Below are positions 17,701-25,292 of a stretch of DNA of 38,937 bases, in pieces. Position 1 is the stretch's first letter, and each line of letters opens with the position of its first letter. The notes under the pieces were generated by a model. The model had not been told where the DNA came from and searched no databases. It saw only the letters and a list, made by a program, of their open reading frames with translations. Both the position numbers and the translations under genes were made by a program. Source of the DNA: Acidobacteriaceae bacterium (lineage in GTDB: Bacteria > Acidobacteriota > Terriglobia > Terriglobales > Acidobacteriaceae); NCBI GenBank assembly GCA_025350325.1, contig JANXYB010000147.1, positions 1 through 38,937 on the forward strand. Direction: 5' to 3'.

Positions 17701-18027
17701 AGTTATCACCAGCTAACAGACAATAAGGCGTGGCTCACCGGAGCCATCCCGAAGTCGAATTTTGCGGTCCCGGCATTTGGGCAGGGAGGGAACGAAAAGC
17801 CAATGCAGTTCCGGGGGCCGAATTTCTTTGAGACGAATACCAACGTCTACAAAGACACGCCGATCGGAGAACATGTGAACTTCCAGGTCCGGTTTGAATT
17901 CTTCAACCTGTTTAACCGGGCAAACTACGCAAACGTGGACACGAACATTCCGGACGGAAGCTTCGGTGCTGCGACCGGTTCGCACGAGCCGAGATTCTGG
18001 CAGCTAGGCGGGAAGCTCCGGTTCTAA
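14707..18027 (+). CDS. Oar-like TonB-dependent outer-membrane receptor (receptor 1)
   Basis: This 1106-residue protein starts at ATG 14707; AGGAGG lies 7 nt upstream. The signal peptide ends in PALAQ. Residues about 25-110 form a carboxypeptidase-regulatory-like beta-sandwich (GLQGVVLDPTGAGVAKAQIE, YRFVSLAPGDYKISVHGAGF), the hallmark of Oar-type receptors. A plug domain follows (VAELPIVGRNLVTLVTMGPG, NNNQYVIDGLDVTSG), then a long beta-barrel. The protein ends in GGKLRF, a C-terminal aromatic residue as expected for outer-membrane insertion. Such receptors import large or scarce substrates with energy from TonB; in Acidobacteriota many are thought to import oligosaccharides. Substrate unknown. 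It is flanked by two paralogous TPR proteins on the same strand, which suggests a functional unit. The call is secure at family level. Confidence 0.93.
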   Translation: MPRRKMLHLVTVWCSLLALWSVPALAQFTAGLQGVVLDPTGAGVAKAQIELVNTATGTTKEAKTDASGNYRFVSLAPGDYKISVHGAGFSKSEADVTLLTEQNVNLPIALRVGSAQESITVSTQAPIVDTADSRTEFTLDNNAVAELPIVGRNLVTLVTMGPGVSGLGTSTSGSPASGVDNYSTEEQVDASANGQGQNNNQYVIDGLDVTSGIRQGVLNLTPQPDSIQETSVQVNTFSVEHSRAAGLQTIFTTKSGTDRFHGSASDWFNYQGMFASQHFVGHPYQPFHSNNMDFAIGGQIVPHHDSFFYFAVEPLRSSASAGGSVTFADPQFISWAKTNYPNTVGTSILNKYLPSGIGGTHVQQTAADVFGSSCGTASGQNGVPCDLAVIDQGSFGATQIRNGTQYFARIDEGFKKERIYVSLYRTLLQTGAASPMPQFSALNNTWQIAGQVGWTHTFSMNTLNEVMAGQSRVEGVLGSGAKDYTVPSISVNGINADGGQAYGVGFAQGDFIQHNYHWRDVLTHVRGTHTLKFGYEGWYGDDVEPFQGPWSQPKFAFDNLLKLAQDAPANEAGVMYNPVTGTQQLWNWDAAARTWGVFAEDTWKARKNLTLTLGLRFDDSGNPWSKNASTVFGNFYLGGGTTRAAQIASGSAKATHNALLQSVSNLWSPRAGFVWDPSGNGGWAIRGGFGIYNNWLTSANVQEEFRGSPPGLVNPTFFAGTANSPIFVLGTTNKPPFGFTFPTFPGGLNSQGGVVGANFSIGGINPRLKSPKSDIWSLSVEKRISRIFGATVGYSGSHSYDIVGNGNSIGNVAYGVDINVQSGDLITHESRAPTRLNPSFGSISYADNDRHGNYNGVFFDLAGRVTRGYMDISYTRASSKDDGLAYPTPDNPSQYYGPSIFDVPNRVSFSYNYSLQGLNEGKGAVGHITGGWGLSGTTVFQSGYPLTAANFNSYDPVCQNTSAGAPPCPSAGNPAIGYAPGSGDYNADGNNLDYPNALSYHQLTDNKAWLTGAIPKSNFAVPAFGQGGNEKPMQFRGPNFFETNTNVYKDTPIGEHVNFQVRFEFFNLFNRANYANVDTNIPDGSFGAATGSHEPRFWQLGGKLRF

Positions 18028-18057
18028 CAGCGACAGCAACTTAAAGGTGATGACGAC

Positions 18058-18094
18058 GGCCGGCCCGCTCCTCGAGCGTGCCGGCCTGTTGTTT
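18058..18094 (+). terminator. Rho-independent terminator after receptor 1
   Basis: A long stem GGCCGGC-C-CGCTC / GAGCG-T-GCCGGCC (18058-18070 and 18074-18086), with one internal C/T mismatch and a 3-nt loop, is followed by TGTTGTTT. It lies 30 nt beyond the receptor stop. Confidence 0.75.
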
Positions 18095-18193
18095 CCTTGA
18101 CCTGTTGAGGTTGACCACCGCATTCTGGGACTTACAATTCCCTTGTCTTGTCGAGAGGGCTTAATCCTGCGCAAAGCTTCATCAGAATCAGTC

Positions 18194-19681
18194 ATGACTA
18201 TGTTTCATTTGTTCGGCTTGAGAGCATTGGTCTGGATTGCCCTTTCGCTTTCACTGCTTTTGAGCGCCGCGGCGCAGCTGGGAGAAGATCGCGCCGCGCA
18301 AATTGCAGCAGCGCTGCGCGAACAACAATTCGACAAAGCCCTGGGAATGCTGCGCGTTGCACTGCAGCAATCGCCGGCCAGCACTGACCTTTGGACGATG
18401 CAGGGTGTCGCATACGCGGCGGTCAATCATAAAAAGGAAGGGCTCCATTCATTTCGACGCGCACTCAAACTAGCGCCAGACAACGTTGCGGCATTGCAAG
18501 GCGCGGCGCAGATTGAATACGACGAGGGAGACGCCGCGGGAATTCCCGACCTTGAGCATCTGCTTATGCTAAGACCAAACGATTTGACAAGCCACGGGAT
18601 GCTCGCAGTGCTTGAGTATCAGCAGGGAAACTGCGCCGCGGCAGTGGTTCATTTTGACCGAGCTGCGGATTTGTTTGAATCGCGACTCCCTGCTCTCCAT
18701 GCGTATGGAATCTGCCTTGCGAAAGTCAGGCAGTTCGATAACGCGGCGGCCGTATTCAAAAAATCTCTCGCTCTGAATCCTGACGATCGCCGCGAGCGCC
18801 AGGTATTGGCATCCGTTCAGTTGATTGCCCATCACCCTGAGCAAGCGATTGCAACGCTTGATCCCGTGTTGCATGAAAGGCTGGATGCGTCAACGCTTGA
18901 GTTGGCATCCGCGGCCTACGAGGATGCCCACGATACTGATAAAGCTGTAGAGGCATTGCGACAGGCAATCCTGCTGAGGCCGGAAAACGTCGGTCTTTAT
19001 GTAGACTTCGCCGCACTCTCGGCCACGCATCAGTCATTCGAGGTTGGAATCAACGTGGTGAATGATGGACTGGCCCTGCAACCGAAGGCGGCCCCTCTTT
19101 ATTTTGCCCGAGGAGTGCTCTACGTCCAGCTGGCCGAGTACGAGAAGGCCCAGGCGGATTTCGACAAGGCTTACGATCTTGACCCCAGCCAGTCGTTGAG
19201 TGTCGCAGCGCAGGGACTCGCCGCAGTTCAGCAAAATGATCTCGCACACGCGCTGGCTGGTGTTGAGGCAAAACTGGTGCGCATGCCTGGAGATCCAATC
19301 CTGCTGTATCTCAGGGCCGATATTCTCGCGCAGCAAGGTCCGGCGGCTGGCAGTGCCGAATTTCGCACAGCCATGAGTTCAGCAAAGGATTCGGTTCGTC
19401 TCCGTCCGACCCTTAGCCCGGCGCGCGCTGTGTTGGCAAAACTTTATCTTCAGAATGGGCAATTTGCAGAAGCTGCTGAACAGTGCAGGAAAGCACTCGA
19501 GATCGATCCTAAAGATCAGAGCGCGGTTTACCACTTGATCCTGGCGCTTCGAAAGAGTGATCGGCAAGGTGAGATTCCAGAATTGTTGAAACACCTGGCG
19601 GCACTCCGCCAGCAGGCCACGAACGTGGAGCGTGAACAGTACCGGTACAAGCTGGTTGAGGGCGACCCAGAGCCCCACTAG
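18194..19681 (+). CDS. Secreted tetratricopeptide-repeat protein (TPR protein 2)
   Basis: This 495-residue protein starts at ATG 18194 (ATG 18200 is equally possible), directly before a signal peptide (LVWIALSLSLLLSAAAQ). TPR hairpins run throughout, for example ALGMLRVALQQSPASTDLWT, GLHSFRRALKLAPDNVAALQ, YFARGVLYVQLAEYEKAQAD and LAKLYLQNGQFAEAAEQCRK. It can be aligned along its full length with the TPR protein at 11236-12717; the block APLYxARGVLYVQLAEYEKA is nearly identical and both end in YRYKLV or NRYKLV. The pair flanks the CRTAC1-like and receptor genes, pointing to duplication around them. A strong terminator separates it from the receptor, so it probably has its own promoter. It may be a substrate- or protein-binding partner of the receptor. 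Confidence 0.88.
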   Translation: MTMFHLFGLRALVWIALSLSLLLSAAAQLGEDRAAQIAAALREQQFDKALGMLRVALQQSPASTDLWTMQGVAYAAVNHKKEGLHSFRRALKLAPDNVAALQGAAQIEYDEGDAAGIPDLEHLLMLRPNDLTSHGMLAVLEYQQGNCAAAVVHFDRAADLFESRLPALHAYGICLAKVRQFDNAAAVFKKSLALNPDDRRERQVLASVQLIAHHPEQAIATLDPVLHERLDASTLELASAAYEDAHDTDKAVEALRQAILLRPENVGLYVDFAALSATHQSFEVGINVVNDGLALQPKAAPLYFARGVLYVQLAEYEKAQADFDKAYDLDPSQSLSVAAQGLAAVQQNDLAHALAGVEAKLVRMPGDPILLYLRADILAQQGPAAGSAEFRTAMSSAKDSVRLRPTLSPARAVLAKLYLQNGQFAEAAEQCRKALEIDPKDQSAVYHLILALRKSDRQGEIPELLKHLAALRQQATNVEREQYRYKLVEGDPEPH

Positions 19682-19814
19682 TTTCCGGTCCATGATCCGC
19701 GCTGCATTGGTCGGATGTACTGGCAATGGCAGCCATGATGGCGTATCCGTGAAGTCGCGAGCGCCGCGGGACGCGAACACGAAGGTTGTTGAGATGTTTC
19801 TTCCCGAAGCCCGG

Positions 19815-20089
19815 AAATCGCTTCACTTATCTTGGGATCAATACAAACAATCTGACGGTCACCTCAAACCTTTTTGTCTCAGCATGTCCCTTCAGGCACC
19901 AATGGCTTCTCGCAAACGGCGTGGGACGCGACGTGCACCACTCAAAACAGTTACAACATTCAGGAGTGGAGCATTCCAGGCAACGCGGTGCAACTGAGCG
20001 TGGTCTATCAGTTCCCGCTCGCTATTCCGTTCTGGAAGAATGCGACGTTGAATCTTACTGGTACGTCCCAGATGGTGATCAACGAGTAG
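19815..20089 (+). pseudogene. TadE-like pilus assembly protein, C-terminal remnant
   Basis: Two frames together resemble the C-terminal half of TadE/TadG-type proteins, minor pseudopilins of Tad pili. First, RFTYLGINTNNLTVTSNLFV (about 19815-19875); then, after a frameshift near 19875, SYNIQEWSIPGNAVQLSVVY and QFPLAIPFWKNATLNLTGTS to the stop at 20087-20089. The pattern of a beta-strand-rich end with YxFPLAIPFW and NLTxxSxMVIN is typical. The N-terminal membrane helix is absent. No other tad genes are nearby, so it is a relic. Its 3' end abuts an oppositely oriented truncated gene. Confidence 0.55.
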
Positions 20090-20094
20090 GAGGG

Positions 20095-20601
20095 CCGCCG
20101 AAACAATTGCGAGTCGGGAATGGTGTTGGCAATTCCGATGTCGATCGACGGGGTTAGATTCGAGAACGCGTCATCGAAATGATTGGTCCAATCAAATGTC
20201 GCCCGTCCAGTGCTCAGTCCTTTTTTGCTGTCGCCAGTCGGCGCTGCGCCGGTCAGGGCTGAGGCAAAGTCGATGGCCGATCCGGGATACTTCAGATGCA
20301 AGGACAGGTATGGACTGCCGGGTCCACTGGTCGAGCTGCCACCAGTTGATGAGGATGGGTTGATGAAGTAAAAGGGCACGCCAATGCCCAACCCAAAGTG
20401 TGGATTGAGTTCGTAGCCGACGTTTGAGTTCAGCTCATAGACTTGGCCATCCGAGTCGTAGGTTCCTCCAAACTCGACGTTGGCTGTGGGACCACTCTTC
20501 TGTGCGTTGTGAGTTGCGGGAGTAGCCAGCGTCTGAGATGCGCCGACTTCTGCAAAGACCGCTACGATCAGTGCCGTGAGAATCATTACTTTTCTTGCCA
20601 T
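20095..20601 (-). pseudogene. Outer-membrane beta-barrel-like protein, 3' truncated
   Basis: From ATG 20601 there is a signal peptide (MARKVMILTALIVAVFAEVG, ending ASQ) and about 140 residues of beta-rich sequence with Gly and aromatic residues: NVEFGGTYDSDGQVYELNSN, HFGLGIGVPFYFINPSS, YLSLHLKYPGSAIDFASALT and FSNLTPSIDIGIANTI. This resembles small outer-membrane porin-like proteins annotated as hypothetical. The natural sequence appears to end at SQLFRRP near 20095; beyond that the frame runs antisense through the tadE remnant and stops at 20008. The gene has therefore lost its C-terminal strands and probably makes no functional barrel. Confidence 0.55.
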
Positions 20602-21016
20602 ATTCCATAGGAGACACCAAAGCCGGCTAGGAATTGTCGAGCGTCGCGCCGACGGCGCTTACAATGGTGACGTGAGACGTTGGCGGCGAGAGCCCCCGTC
20701 ACTAAAGACGGGTCACATTGACCGGTTGAGAACTTGCCTTTTTCACGGATAGAGCCCGAAGACATTCTCTCTTTAACTCAACTTGCTTAGAGGGAAAATC
20801 CCAGCACCCGCAACTGCTGGCTTTAACTAGACTGGATTGATATGAGCGGGTCGATGCGGTCTCTCGGGGCCATGGAGCCTGTGTATGCCGAACCGTCGGC
20901 AAATGCGGCGCTCCGACCTCACGAAAAAGGCAGAAAAACAACCCTGAATGGGTACCCTTTTTGAGTGCCCCAGCCTAGATCAGGGGAAACCAGCAACCGT
21001 AACTTGTTGATTTTAA
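20602..21016. other. Stretch without a convincing gene
   Basis: No protein is recognisable on either strand. A short hairpin CCCGTC-ACTAAA-GACGGG (20695-20712) is present. A segment at about 20788-20826 resembles the segment at about 20980-21016 that lies next to the tRNA remnant, possibly an old duplication. Confidence 0.4.
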
Positions 21017-21062
21017 TGGTCGGGGAGAGAGGATTCGAACCGCCGATCCCCTGGTCCCGAAC
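21017..21062 (-). pseudogene. 3' half of a tRNA-Pro(GGG) gene, possible integration-site remnant
   Basis: Read on the minus strand, the segment ends in a tRNA 3' terminus: acceptor strand CTCCCCG, discriminator A and encoded CCA, preceded by the T-loop TTCGAAT. Further 5' are a GGATC variable region, the 3' side of an anticodon stem (CCAGG) and an anticodon loop TTCGGGA with GGG, as in tRNA-Pro. Upstream of the loop the expected CCTGG stem strand and the D-arm are missing. The T-stem has a C/T mismatch. Integrases often use exactly this tRNA half as attachment core, so it is best read as a decayed att site. Confidence 0.6.
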
Positions 21063-21194
21063 TGAGAATCTCTAACAAAATCAATAACTTGTGATTCGCA
21101 AATGTGGTGCTTCAATCGCATAAGCTCTTTTAAATCTTCAAGATCAACTTCAGTCATTTTCGATTGGGAACCCCATGTGGGAACCCTCCTATCC

Positions 21195-21380
21195 CACGGC
21201 AGAATAATCAGCCTCGGATCCATCGTCAACCGCGAGGATTCGATTCGTAAGTTCATCAGGAAGCTTGGAGCGCCAGAGCAGCTGCGCGCCTGCTACGAAG
21301 CGGGGCCGACAGGATTCGTACGGTGCCGGTTGAAGAAGTCGACAGCAATCAGCATGCCGGAAGTCCTGCAAGCCTCCTAA
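21195..21380 (+). pseudogene. IS110-family transposase fragment
   Basis: The plus-strand frame contains GSIVNREDSIRKFIRKLG, then PEQLRACYEAGPTGFV. This matches the RNase H-like DEDD domain of IS110-family transposases, where (A/V)NREDS...KLG.PEQL..CYEAGPTGY is characteristic. Upstream of about 21195 and downstream of about 21345 the similarity is lost; the usual GV.C.VVAPTLIP continuation and the Ser-containing Tnp20 domain are absent. Neither end of the insertion sequence is visible. Confidence 0.7.
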
Positions 21381-21384
21381 AGAA

Positions 21385-22385
21385 GGTGATGTCCGGGGTC
21401 GAATGCAACTGGCACATTGTCTGCTGCTTTCGTGCCTTTCCAAATCTGTCGCGAGTTACTAATACTAAATAGGATTACCGCAGTCGACTTTAGGCCGCGA
21501 TTGTGACTAGTCATTCACAGGATTATTAAAGTTTGTTTACAGTCGTGAGAGCGGGCGATTGGTTCCGGGCATTCAACAGAATGCGAAGGATGTAAGCCAC
21601 AACGCTCGAAGCGAAAGAGGACTTGCCGATCCTCGCAGGGAAGGAGATCGCATCAAGGCGTCTCCTTTTGTGGAGGCGGTTGAAAGGAAGCTGGTCGAAA
21701 AGGGGTGTAGTTTCCGAGTAGCCGGTGACTGGACCTCGAATTGCCGAATCGGCCATCTCCGCGAGTAGTTGATTATCGTTCCAATCGACTTGACGCCCGG
21801 ACTACCGGAGTCGTTGGGCGAGAACGGTTGCTGTGCGCGGGCGCGGCCGGGTATCGCCAATTTGCGAAAGGCTGGTCTCTTCAAGATGATTGAAGTCTAG
21901 GAATCGGTCGGTCCGTCTGAGTCTGGCTTAGATAGGCGACGAGAGCGTCCATTTGGAGAATCTGCCGATGTGCGTCGTCGGCCGTTTGGTGATCGCCAGC
22001 AGACTGGAACCGATCTTGCTTCAAGGAGAGTCTTGCTTTAGCAATGAGGACTTGCTGATTCATAGCCGAACGATATATGCGCGCCGATCTTCCCACAATG
22101 GCGCGTCGGTAATCTTCCGGTCGTACTTTGGCAACATGGACTCAATTCCCGTCGGGGTGGCTTCCGACGGAGAATGAATGCATGTCACAGCTCCCACGAC
22201 GGCACCAGCAACGGAATGACATACTCCGTCAGAAAGCGCACGGCGGGTGAGCGTTACGTCCGAGCCCGTAGTGTGCCTCAAGCCTCTCTCCTGTAGCGCG
22301 GTGTGGTTTTACTTACTGAGCTTCGTCCGCGGGCAACACGATGTCTGTCATTCACCGGATTGGCTGCCCCGCAACTTCTACTCGC
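21385..22385. other. One-kilobase stretch without a convincing gene
   Basis: Several open frames of 60-100 residues exist on both strands, but none shows a recognisable family, a good ribosome site and a consistent frame together. A minus-strand segment near 21900-22000 (QILQMDALVAYLSQ) resembles the tail of cbb3-oxidase cytochrome c subunits; this is too short to call. Lying between decayed fragments and the GH9 gene, it is probably scar DNA. Confidence 0.4.
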
Positions 22386-25097
22386 CTACTTCAATTCTTT
22401 CGTAATCGCGTCCGCAGCGTTGCCTGCCACGACCCAGCTTGCCGATCCGGCAACCACAGCTTCGTCCTCGAACCAAAGAAATCCGAAGTCGTCAATGCAC
22501 TCCGGGAAATCCGGCTTGATGATGATGTATCCCGGAATCAGGGCACCCGGGATGTAAGCGTTGTCGGCGCGGTTGTTGCTGTACGTCTTGGTCTTCGACA
22601 CCGTACCGACGCCCGCAACATACGAAGTGCTGGATACCGGGTGCGTTCCAAGAATGTAATTGACCGCGCGAAGCGTGTAGTCGGGGCTCACAAGATCCGG
22701 AAACGTTTTGTGCAGAAAGTACATGCGGATGGCCATGTCAACCACGGCGCCCGAGCCGCCCCATGTGCCCAGGCTCGGGGGCACGCCGAACGGGGTGGCG
22801 TCCAACTGCTTGTCCAGACCCGCCATGTATGTCTTCGCCGCTTCCCGCATTTGATCTCTCGCGCTCGCATCAAGGTAGGGCAATGCCCGAACGGCGGTCC
22901 AACCACGGAACCCCATCTGCTGCGGGGTAATCATCAAAGGAAACAGCTCCTTCAGGCGGGACTTGTAGGGCTCGGCGCCATTTGTCGCAATGGTCAGCTC
23001 AAGAGCTGCACCCCAGTCCGGTCCGACGTTAGAGCCGCCGCCGCCGCCGAAACCGGTCGGAGGAGCTACTGCTGCGCTGGTTGTCCCAGAACTTGTCGGA
23101 GCGCCCGAGCTGCCCCGTCCGTTACGACCGCCTCCAGGGCCAGCCAGCACGCCCTGCGACGCGCCCAGTACGCCACCTCCAGCCGTACCTGCCGCTGCCG
23201 ATTCGTCGAAGCCGCCGCCCGCCGAACTCTTCGTCGGGTGAGCCTTCTCTTCCTTCCATGCTTTGATTGCGGTCTCGAGGCAGTCTTTCGCTAATGCGTC
23301 GTCCCAGCCTTTAAGCACATCGGCGGATGCAGCGAGCGACGCAATAGCATTCCACTGCAGGAACGGGTTCGTATTGGAAAAAATCCAGCGGTCGTCGGGC
23401 TTGCCGGAGAAGTCGCCGTTCACTTCGTTTGGACCGAGATTAGGGTCATAGATCCGGCCGTCGGTCTTGGACGCTGCGTCGCCGAGATGCGTATATTGGC
23501 GTAAATCCGGTTCGTGAGTGCCGCGAATCGAGTGGCCGATATTGTGGAACTGCGCCAGGATGAGCAGTGCGCCGTGCTTGACTTGCTGCACCGTATCCGG
23601 CACGCCGTCGGGACGATGCATCTCAACCTCGCGCGCCGCTTCATCCACCCTTAGCTCGTCATACTTCAGGTCAAATTCGCGATACGCCAGAGCCAGACTC
23701 TGTATCACGCTGAGCTGCGCAGGCTCCTCCAGGTCGAAGTCGCCCGCATCATACCAGCCCCCTACGTTCATTCCAGGAATGTGATCGCCGCCTTTGTACT
23801 TACCGTCGGTTGGTGTGGCCTGATTCCAGCCGTCGAATTGCTCCCCAACGACGGGCGCGAGACGAGCATCATCCAGGTGCGAAGCGCCGTGCCACACGCG
23901 GTAGGCTTCGCGAACCGACACGTGGTCCATCTGCTCCGCGAGGTGATGGTCCAGGCTGTCCTGCCAGGTGTTCGCGTACGCGTCCTTGGAGACGGGGAAG
24001 GGCGCCGTGCGCTGGTCTGCGTACTGGATTACATAGAGGCCGGGATCCTTGACCGGAGTGAACTCGAATTTCGAATAGACATAGCGCAGCCACGGTGTTG
24101 AAGGCGTAATTGAGCCCTCGAATACCTGCTTGTACGATCCGTCCTCCATCAGGCGCAGCACTTTGGCTGTCTTTGGTCCGTTGTATTTCGGGTCGAGTTC
24201 GATTACTGCCACCTTGGAGAATCCTGGCGCATAACCGACTTGGCTGTGCGCAATCATCGGTGGCCGCGTCCAGTTCGGAATCACGTCGGGCCGGATGTGC
24301 CACACGATGGCGCCCGTGGTCTTGCCCGAAGGGATCAGCGAACGCAATACGAACCAGCCGTTCTGCGCACGGTCGCGTCCATCGAACAGCATGAGGTCCG
24401 ACGTATCCGATTTCACGTTGACTCGGGCGAGCGCATCGTCGACGCCCAACGTGATGCTCTTGCCTTCGGCGAACGGCAGCGGCTGAGTGTACCCTTTTGC
24501 CTTGTCCCAGTCCTCCAGGTAGTACGCCTGTTTCGGCGCATCAGGCAGCGGCAACACCTTGACCATCGGATCGTTAGGTGTTCGCGGGAAGATGCCGGCT
24601 TTCGTTCCGTCCACCAGGTAAGCCTTGCCCATGTAGATGGAGGGAAGGAACTCTAGGTTGAAGCCTGCTCGACCGGCCAATTTCTCGGGTAGCGGCTTGT
24701 CCAGATTGATGCTGACCCTCACACCACCTGGTTCCGCCGCGACTTCCAGGGTGTAGCTGAGATCGAATGTCGGGAAACCGAGGTCGGCTGTGAGTCGGTT
24801 GTGCGCCTTATCGGAGTGGCGCCCCTTGAGGGTCGCAACCAGGTCCCATTGCTCGGGCGTTGGCATCAGGCGCACGTCGCCATTCGTGGCGATGCGCTGG
24901 CCGTGGAGAATCATTTCCATGGCCGTGTTCTTCTGGTCTACGAACACGGGATGGTAGGTGCTGTCGTACAGGAATACGCTGAAACCTTGAGTGTCGAGGT
25001 AATTCTTGTCGTTCACCGTTAAAGCGAATGCTCGGCCGAATAGACTTTGGCCGGAGCTCAGGACAAAAAGGAGACACACTACGATTCGGATGAGCAT
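22386..25097 (-). CDS. GH9-family endoglucanase-like glycoside hydrolase with Gly/Ala-rich insert
   Basis: This 903-residue secreted protein starts at ATG 25097 before a signal peptide (MLIRIVVCLLFVLSSGQSLF). Residues about 28-285 form an uncharacterised beta-rich domain. An Ig-like CelD-type N-terminal domain follows (HSQVGYAPGFSKVAVIELD, about 290-385), then the (alpha/alpha)6 catalytic domain. The GH9 base motif is present as GGWYDAGDFD, with Asp450 and Asp453. The C-terminal signature DDFGFLWFEDEAVVAGSA carries the likely proton donor Glu879. Unusually, a low-complexity Gly/Ala/Ser stretch of about 70 residues (about 620-690) interrupts the catalytic domain. GH9 enzymes invert beta-1,4-glucan or related linkages. 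The gene ends the minus-strand polysaccharide locus. Family certain; substrate (cellulose, xyloglucan, mixed-linkage glucan) not determinable. Confidence 0.9.
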   Translation of the reverse strand: MLIRIVVCLLFVLSSGQSLFGRAFALTVNDKNYLDTQGFSVFLYDSTYHPVFVDQKNTAMEMILHGQRIATNGDVRLMPTPEQWDLVATLKGRHSDKAHNRLTADLGFPTFDLSYTLEVAAEPGGVRVSINLDKPLPEKLAGRAGFNLEFLPSIYMGKAYLVDGTKAGIFPRTPNDPMVKVLPLPDAPKQAYYLEDWDKAKGYTQPLPFAEGKSITLGVDDALARVNVKSDTSDLMLFDGRDRAQNGWFVLRSLIPSGKTTGAIVWHIRPDVIPNWTRPPMIAHSQVGYAPGFSKVAVIELDPKYNGPKTAKVLRLMEDGSYKQVFEGSITPSTPWLRYVYSKFEFTPVKDPGLYVIQYADQRTAPFPVSKDAYANTWQDSLDHHLAEQMDHVSVREAYRVWHGASHLDDARLAPVVGEQFDGWNQATPTDGKYKGGDHIPGMNVGGWYDAGDFDLEEPAQLSVIQSLALAYREFDLKYDELRVDEAAREVEMHRPDGVPDTVQQVKHGALLILAQFHNIGHSIRGTHEPDLRQYTHLGDAASKTDGRIYDPNLGPNEVNGDFSGKPDDRWIFSNTNPFLQWNAIASLAASADVLKGWDDALAKDCLETAIKAWKEEKAHPTKSSAGGGFDESAAAGTAGGGVLGASQGVLAGPGGGRNGRGSSGAPTSSGTTSAAVAPPTGFGGGGGSNVGPDWGAALELTIATNGAEPYKSRLKELFPLMITPQQMGFRGWTAVRALPYLDASARDQMREAAKTYMAGLDKQLDATPFGVPPSLGTWGGSGAVVDMAIRMYFLHKTFPDLVSPDYTLRAVNYILGTHPVSSTSYVAGVGTVSKTKTYSNNRADNAYIPGALIPGYIIIKPDFPECIDDFGFLWFEDEAVVAGSASWVVAGNAADAITKELK

Positions 25098-25292
25098 AAT
25101 TTGTTTCTAACTGCCCCTTTGCGTGAGCGTTACATCACATGCACAACGCTCTGCTGTTTGTTCCTTGGCGCTGGAATTTGCGGCGGACGCGAAACGATGC
25201 GTAACTTCCACATCTGAAGCCGGTGAAAGCGGACTGGACGATCTATCATCGCGAGCCGTCCCTTGTGGTTCTAACCGAGCCGCAGATTGAGA

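Noticed and set aside
21881..22010. Segment resembling the C-terminal tail of cbb3-oxidase cytochrome c subunits (QMDALVAYLSQ)
   Set aside because: Only about ten residues are suggestive, there is no haem motif CxxCH nearby and no further frame supports it.
22341..23294. Long plus-strand frame opposite the GH9 gene, rich in Arg and Ala
   Set aside because: It covers the antisense of the Gly/Ala-rich insert and the GH9 catalytic domain; low complexity and no start signal.
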